Source: JACWAE01 sp963847595 (lineage in GTDB: Bacteria; Chloroflexota; Dehalococcoidia; SZUA-161). Taken from it: a stretch of 64,000 nt of DNA. The stretch covers positions 1,116,001 to 1,180,000 of the forward strand of contig CAWKAJ010000002.1 in NCBI GenBank assembly GCA_963847595.1. The letters are read 5' to 3'. Position numbers and translations under genes: made by a program. Positions 61,628-64,000 of this stretch are shown here, piece by piece. The first letter of the stretch is position 1, and each line of letters opens with the position of its first letter. Under the pieces are notes generated by a model. It ran no database searches, was not told the DNA's origin, and saw only the letters and a list, made by a program, of their open reading frames with translations.

Positions 61628-62320
61628 TTAGCCTCCAGTTAAGCCCTGCAACGCCTGCCGTGCTGCGTCCATCTCTGCCGCCCGTTTGCTCCGGCCAGAG
61701 CCCCGGCCAAGTACCGTGTCTCCCGCCAGGACCTCCATAGTAAAGACCTTGGCGTGGTCCGGGCCTACCTCCTCGACAGTACGATAAACAGGCGTTATCT
61801 TCCGCTCCGATTGGATGACTTGCTGCAGTCTCGACTTGTAATCGTCTGTGAACTTATCCTCGACTAGTCCATCAAACTCACTGCCCAGCAGCTTCAAGAT
61901 GAAACTTCTGGTGACATCAGATGTCTGGTCGAGGAAGACAGCACCGATAACCGCCTCCAGGCCACAACTCAGATTCCTAGGACGAGAACGACCCCCGCTC
62001 TCCTCCTCGCCACGCCCCAGATACAGATAGTCTCCAAGTTGCAGCGATAATGCAATACGGCTTAGGGTCTCTCCGCGCACCAATGCAGCCCTGAGCTTAG
62101 TCAGCTCCCCCTCTGAGAAGTCAGGGAATCGAGAGTAGAGCTCATCCGCCACAACGAAGCCCAGCACGGCATCTCCCAGGAATTCAAGTCTCTCATTGGA
62201 GACCAAGTGCAGGGCAGGGTTCTCGTTTAGATAAGAGCGGTGGACAAGGGCTTGCTGGAGAAGAGACTCATCTTTGAAGTTAATGCCGAGGATAGCTTGA
62301 AGCGCGCCATGATCTAGCAA
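61628..62320 (-). CDS. rnc: Ribonuclease III
   Basis: A 230-residue RNase III. The signature NERLEFLGDAVLGFVVADEL holds the catalytic acidic residues. The second acidic pair lies in LEAVIGAVFLDQ. The C-terminal dsRNA-binding domain (DYKSRLQQVIQSE to GSGRSKRAAEMDAARQALQG) is complete. It processes rRNA precursors and other double-stranded RNA. It is the first gene of rnc-ftsY. Confidence 0.96.
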   Translation of the reverse strand: MLDHGALQAILGINFKDESLLQQALVHRSYLNENPALHLVSNERLEFLGDAVLGFVVADELYSRFPDFSEGELTKLRAALVRGETLSRIALSLQLGDYLYLGRGEEESGGRSRPRNLSCGLEAVIGAVFLDQTSDVTRSFILKLLGSEFDGLVEDKFTDDYKSRLQQVIQSERKITPVYRTVEEVGPDHAKVFTMEVLAGDTVLGRGSGRSKRAAEMDAARQALQGLTGG

Positions 62321-62470
62321 AATAACAAACCTGATACGAATTTGAGGTTATGATAAGCCCCTATATCTGGGTTGTCAAGGAAACAGACTGAGATCCGGGA
62401 CAAATAATTTCTTACCGCTCTACTCCGGGATTAACTTTTCCTCCTAATCTTGAGTTGGCTTCGGCCTACT

Positions 62471-62499
62471 ATTGACATATGGCTATTTATTTAGTATAA
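62471..62499 (+). promoter_or_regulatory. Strong promoter of the marR-lipase operon
   Basis: TTGACA (62471-62476), exact 17-bp spacer and TATAAT (62494-62499), the full consensus. The -10 lies inside the operator at 62489-62523, so repressor binding would shut it. Confidence 0.85.
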
Positions 62500-62523
62500 T
62501 GCAAATGATTAGCATTATACTAA
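62489..62523. promoter_or_regulatory. MarR-type operator (13-bp inverted repeat)
   Basis: TTTAGTATAATGC (62489-62501) and GCATTATACTAAA (62511-62523) are perfect arms with a 9-bp spacer. It covers the -10 element and the start of transcription. It is most likely the site of the MarR protein at 62598. The inner part, AATGCaaatgattaGCATT, also looks a little like a Fur box, so metal control cannot be excluded. Confidence 0.75.
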
Positions 62524-62597
62524 AGTACTGTGCCAGCCTTACTAAAGATACCGGTCTATATATTACCGCTTAGCCGATACTGAACAGGAGGATTTAG

Positions 62598-63059
62598 ATG
62601 AAGCAGGGGCCAAAACAGGAAGAGCTCATAGAACGTATCCTCCAGCTCGGAGAAAAGGCATTCCGCGAACTCATTCCGATATTGCCCACAGAATGGCTTC
62701 AGTTGGATTTGACCATGCCTCAACTCAAGGTTGTTCTGCTTCTCTTTCTGAACGGCCCAGCGCGCATGAGCGATATCGCTTCCGCACTGGGTGTGAGCCT
62801 AGCCACAGCAACCGGAGTAGCAGACCGGCTGGTGGAACGAGACATCGTGGTGAGAGAAAGCCAGCCCGATGACAGGCGGGTGGTGCTGTGTCGCCTGTCA
62901 GAAAAAGGACAGAAGATGATAGGCGGGCTATGGCAGCTAGCTCGTGACCGCACTAAGGAACTTCTGGAGGCAGCAGCTACGTCACAACTGCAGTTGATTA
63001 CTGAGGCACTTGAGGCACTGTTAAAGGCGGGTGAGGCATCAAGAAAAGATCCAAAATGA
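62598..63059 (+). CDS. MarR-family transcriptional regulator
   Basis: A 153-residue winged-helix protein. The HTH lies about residues 44-95: LKVVLLLFLNGPARMSDIAS, LGVSLATATGVADRLVERDI and the wing VVRESQPDDRRVVLCRLSEK. It has the DxRxxxxxLT-like signature DDRRVVLCRL. An AGGAGG site precedes the ATG. MarR repressors bind small ligands; no ligand can be assigned. Its stop overlaps the start of the next gene (ATGA), so it regulates and is translated with the lipase-like gene. Confidence 0.9.
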   Translation: MKQGPKQEELIERILQLGEKAFRELIPILPTEWLQLDLTMPQLKVVLLLFLNGPARMSDIASALGVSLATATGVADRLVERDIVVRESQPDDRRVVLCRLSEKGQKMIGGLWQLARDRTKELLEAAATSQLQLITEALEALLKAGEASRKDPK

Positions 63060-64000
63060 TATCGGGGCTGAAAACTATGGCGCACACACAGAATTTTGAG
63101 ATGACCAGGGAAGAGCGACATGCTGTGCATCCTGTTGGTCAGAGAATAACGAACCTGGAAAGCGCTGACGAGCTGTACTTGTCTAATCCTAGAATCATAC
63201 GGACAGCGCTGATTTCGGGGACTGTTTACAAGGACGAGGACAGCGATGGAGTGTATGATGCCAAGGTGGACATCCCCATACCGGGGGCGATTGTGACTGC
63301 GCGGCTAGGAGACAAAGCCATAGCGGTAACCCATACCGATGAAAAGGGTGGATATACCTTATCAGTTCCGGCCGGGAAATATTACGCTCTTAAGGTCTCG
63401 CTACCTTTAAAAGGAGATTGCTACGACCAGGACCTTAAGAAGTGGGGCCTCTGGAGCACGGTGGAAGGGAATAGAGAAAGTGTCCCGTGTCCTTCTAGTA
63501 ATCAAGACATCAAGGTTGACTATCGGATGCTCAATTACGGGCCTAACGACTACTCCTGGAGGCTCTGGCACAAAGGCCCGGTGTTCGATAGGGAGAATGT
63601 TGTCTTAGTGCACGGGTTCAAGTTCCCGGGCTCCTCCAGGCCAACCCGGTGTGAGGAGCAATTCACCAAGCTCGATGAGCTACTGCAGACAAAGGACGAG
63701 CAGTACAATGTATGGCAATTCGAGTATGCAGACAATGCCCGGGGAACTCTGGGCACGGCAGCAACATATGCCTCCAGACTGGGCAAGGCGGCAGACAGGA
63801 TCAGCGAACTTACCGGTAATAGCCTATGCTCTATCGTTGCCTACTCTATGGGAGGGATTGTAGCCCGCCAATATGCGGCGACGGGAGGGAAATCAAGGGT
63901 AGCTAAACTGCTGACTCTGGCCACACCGAATATGGGGACATTGCGATTCGAGCCTTTCAACCTCAAATGGCCCGACAAACTTATCCCCAGAGCGGGAGCG
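63056..64000 (+). CDS. Lipase-like alpha/beta hydrolase with SdrD-type N-terminal domain (partial)
   Basis: The reading frame is open from ATG 63056 (overlapping the marR stop) to the window end, 315 codons so far. A second ATG is at 63077. An N-terminal beta domain (about 45-110) reads ISGTVYKDEDSDGVYDAKVD then IPGAIVTA and HTDEKGGYTLSVPAGKYYAL. This is the SdrD/carboxypeptidase-regulatory pattern with a DxDxDG calcium-type loop. The hydrolase follows: VVLVHGFKFPGSS (oxyanion), a helix, and the nucleophile elbow AYSMGGIVARQYA, then LLTLATPNMGTL. It resembles lipases and PGAP1-like esterases. No signal peptide is visible. The acid and histidine would lie beyond the window. Confidence 0.85.
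   Translation, partial: MISGLKTMAHTQNFEMTREERHAVHPVGQRITNLESADELYLSNPRIIRTALISGTVYKDEDSDGVYDAKVDIPIPGAIVTARLGDKAIAVTHTDEKGGYTLSVPAGKYYALKVSLPLKGDCYDQDLKKWGLWSTVEGNRESVPCPSSNQDIKVDYRMLNYGPNDYSWRLWHKGPVFDRENVVLVHGFKFPGSSRPTRCEEQFTKLDELLQTKDEQYNVWQFEYADNARGTLGTAATYASRLGKAADRISELTGNSLCSIVAYSMGGIVARQYAATGGKSRVAKLLTLATPNMGTLRFEPFNLKWPDKLIPRAGA

Noticed and set aside
62489..62523. Fur box interpretation of the palindrome before marR
   Set aside because: Only the inner part is similar. The repeat is perfectly symmetrical over 13 bp per arm and lies before a marR gene, so a MarR operator is simpler. Kept only as an alternative.
1..64000. CRISPR arrays, rRNA and tRNA genes
   Set aside because: Read for regularly spaced repeats and for rRNA/tRNA signatures in the gaps between genes; none was found. 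A dedicated scan (tRNAscan-SE, Infernal) could still reveal a small RNA that I missed.
1..64000. Alternative genetic code with TGA as an amino acid
   Set aside because: TGA ends several clear genes at the expected length (marR, the 53253 gene). Only the fdhA TGA is followed by a SECIS hairpin.

Overview
The window reads as a chromosomal segment of an anaerobic, non-photosynthetic Chloroflexota bacterium, most likely of the Dehalococcoidia type. This is inferred, not proven. The main support is a YYY-type (DUF2298) membrane protein known mainly from Chloroflexi and archaea, an NfnAB-like transhydrogenase, a selenocysteine formate dehydrogenase, NuoEFG-like and GltD-like electron-transfer modules, and a type II NADH dehydrogenase beside a MenA-like prenyltransferase. 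No rRNA, tRNA or CRISPR array was seen.

Layout. 0-11 kb: glutaminyl cyclase lipoprotein, a large FAD/Fe-S oxidoreductase behind an ArsR regulator with a clear operator, a frameshifted leucine-rich-repeat surface protein, a tandem universal stress protein, a toxin-antitoxin pair and mutS. 11-19.6 kb: an AT-richer block bounded by two identical 39-bp hairpin repeats. It holds two HTH-only LuxR-like regulators, an esterase, an acyl carrier protein, pta, ackA, an acetate transporter, acpS and a short-chain dehydrogenase, plus broken genes and an IS200 remnant. It looks like an acquired acetate/acyl island. 19.6-28 kb: nfnBA, a transposase remnant, hicAB, then a NuoE/F/G-like operon behind a promoter and an intrinsic terminator in its leader, and degV.

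28-44 kb: mostly single genes: ferritin-like protein, TIM-barrel epimerase, patatin, glycosyltransferase, a zinc-ribbon/coiled-coil membrane protein, pilT, an MprF-like protein, DUF2804, nitronate monooxygenase, menA-ndh, a hydrolase and a DUF2283 cassette. 43.9-48 kb: one formate dehydrogenase gene read through an in-frame TGA (selenocysteine) with a bacterial SECIS hairpin. A complete GltD module is inserted in its ferredoxin region. 48-52 kb: accessory DNA with 99-bp direct repeats around a three-gene cassette, an IS481-like element and small membrane proteins. 52-64 kb: amidohydrolase operon, three large membrane glycosyltransferase-type proteins, rnc-ftsY, and a MarR regulator translationally coupled to a lipase-like gene that runs off the end.

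How it may work together (inference): formate dehydrogenase, NfnAB and the NuoEFG-like complex would move electrons among formate, ferredoxin, NADH and NADPH. Pta-AckA would make ATP from acetyl-CoA with acetate exported by the SatP-type carrier. Ndh plus menaquinone synthesis points to a membrane quinone pool. Several short palindromes of one REP-like family lie between genes and often sit where terminators are expected.
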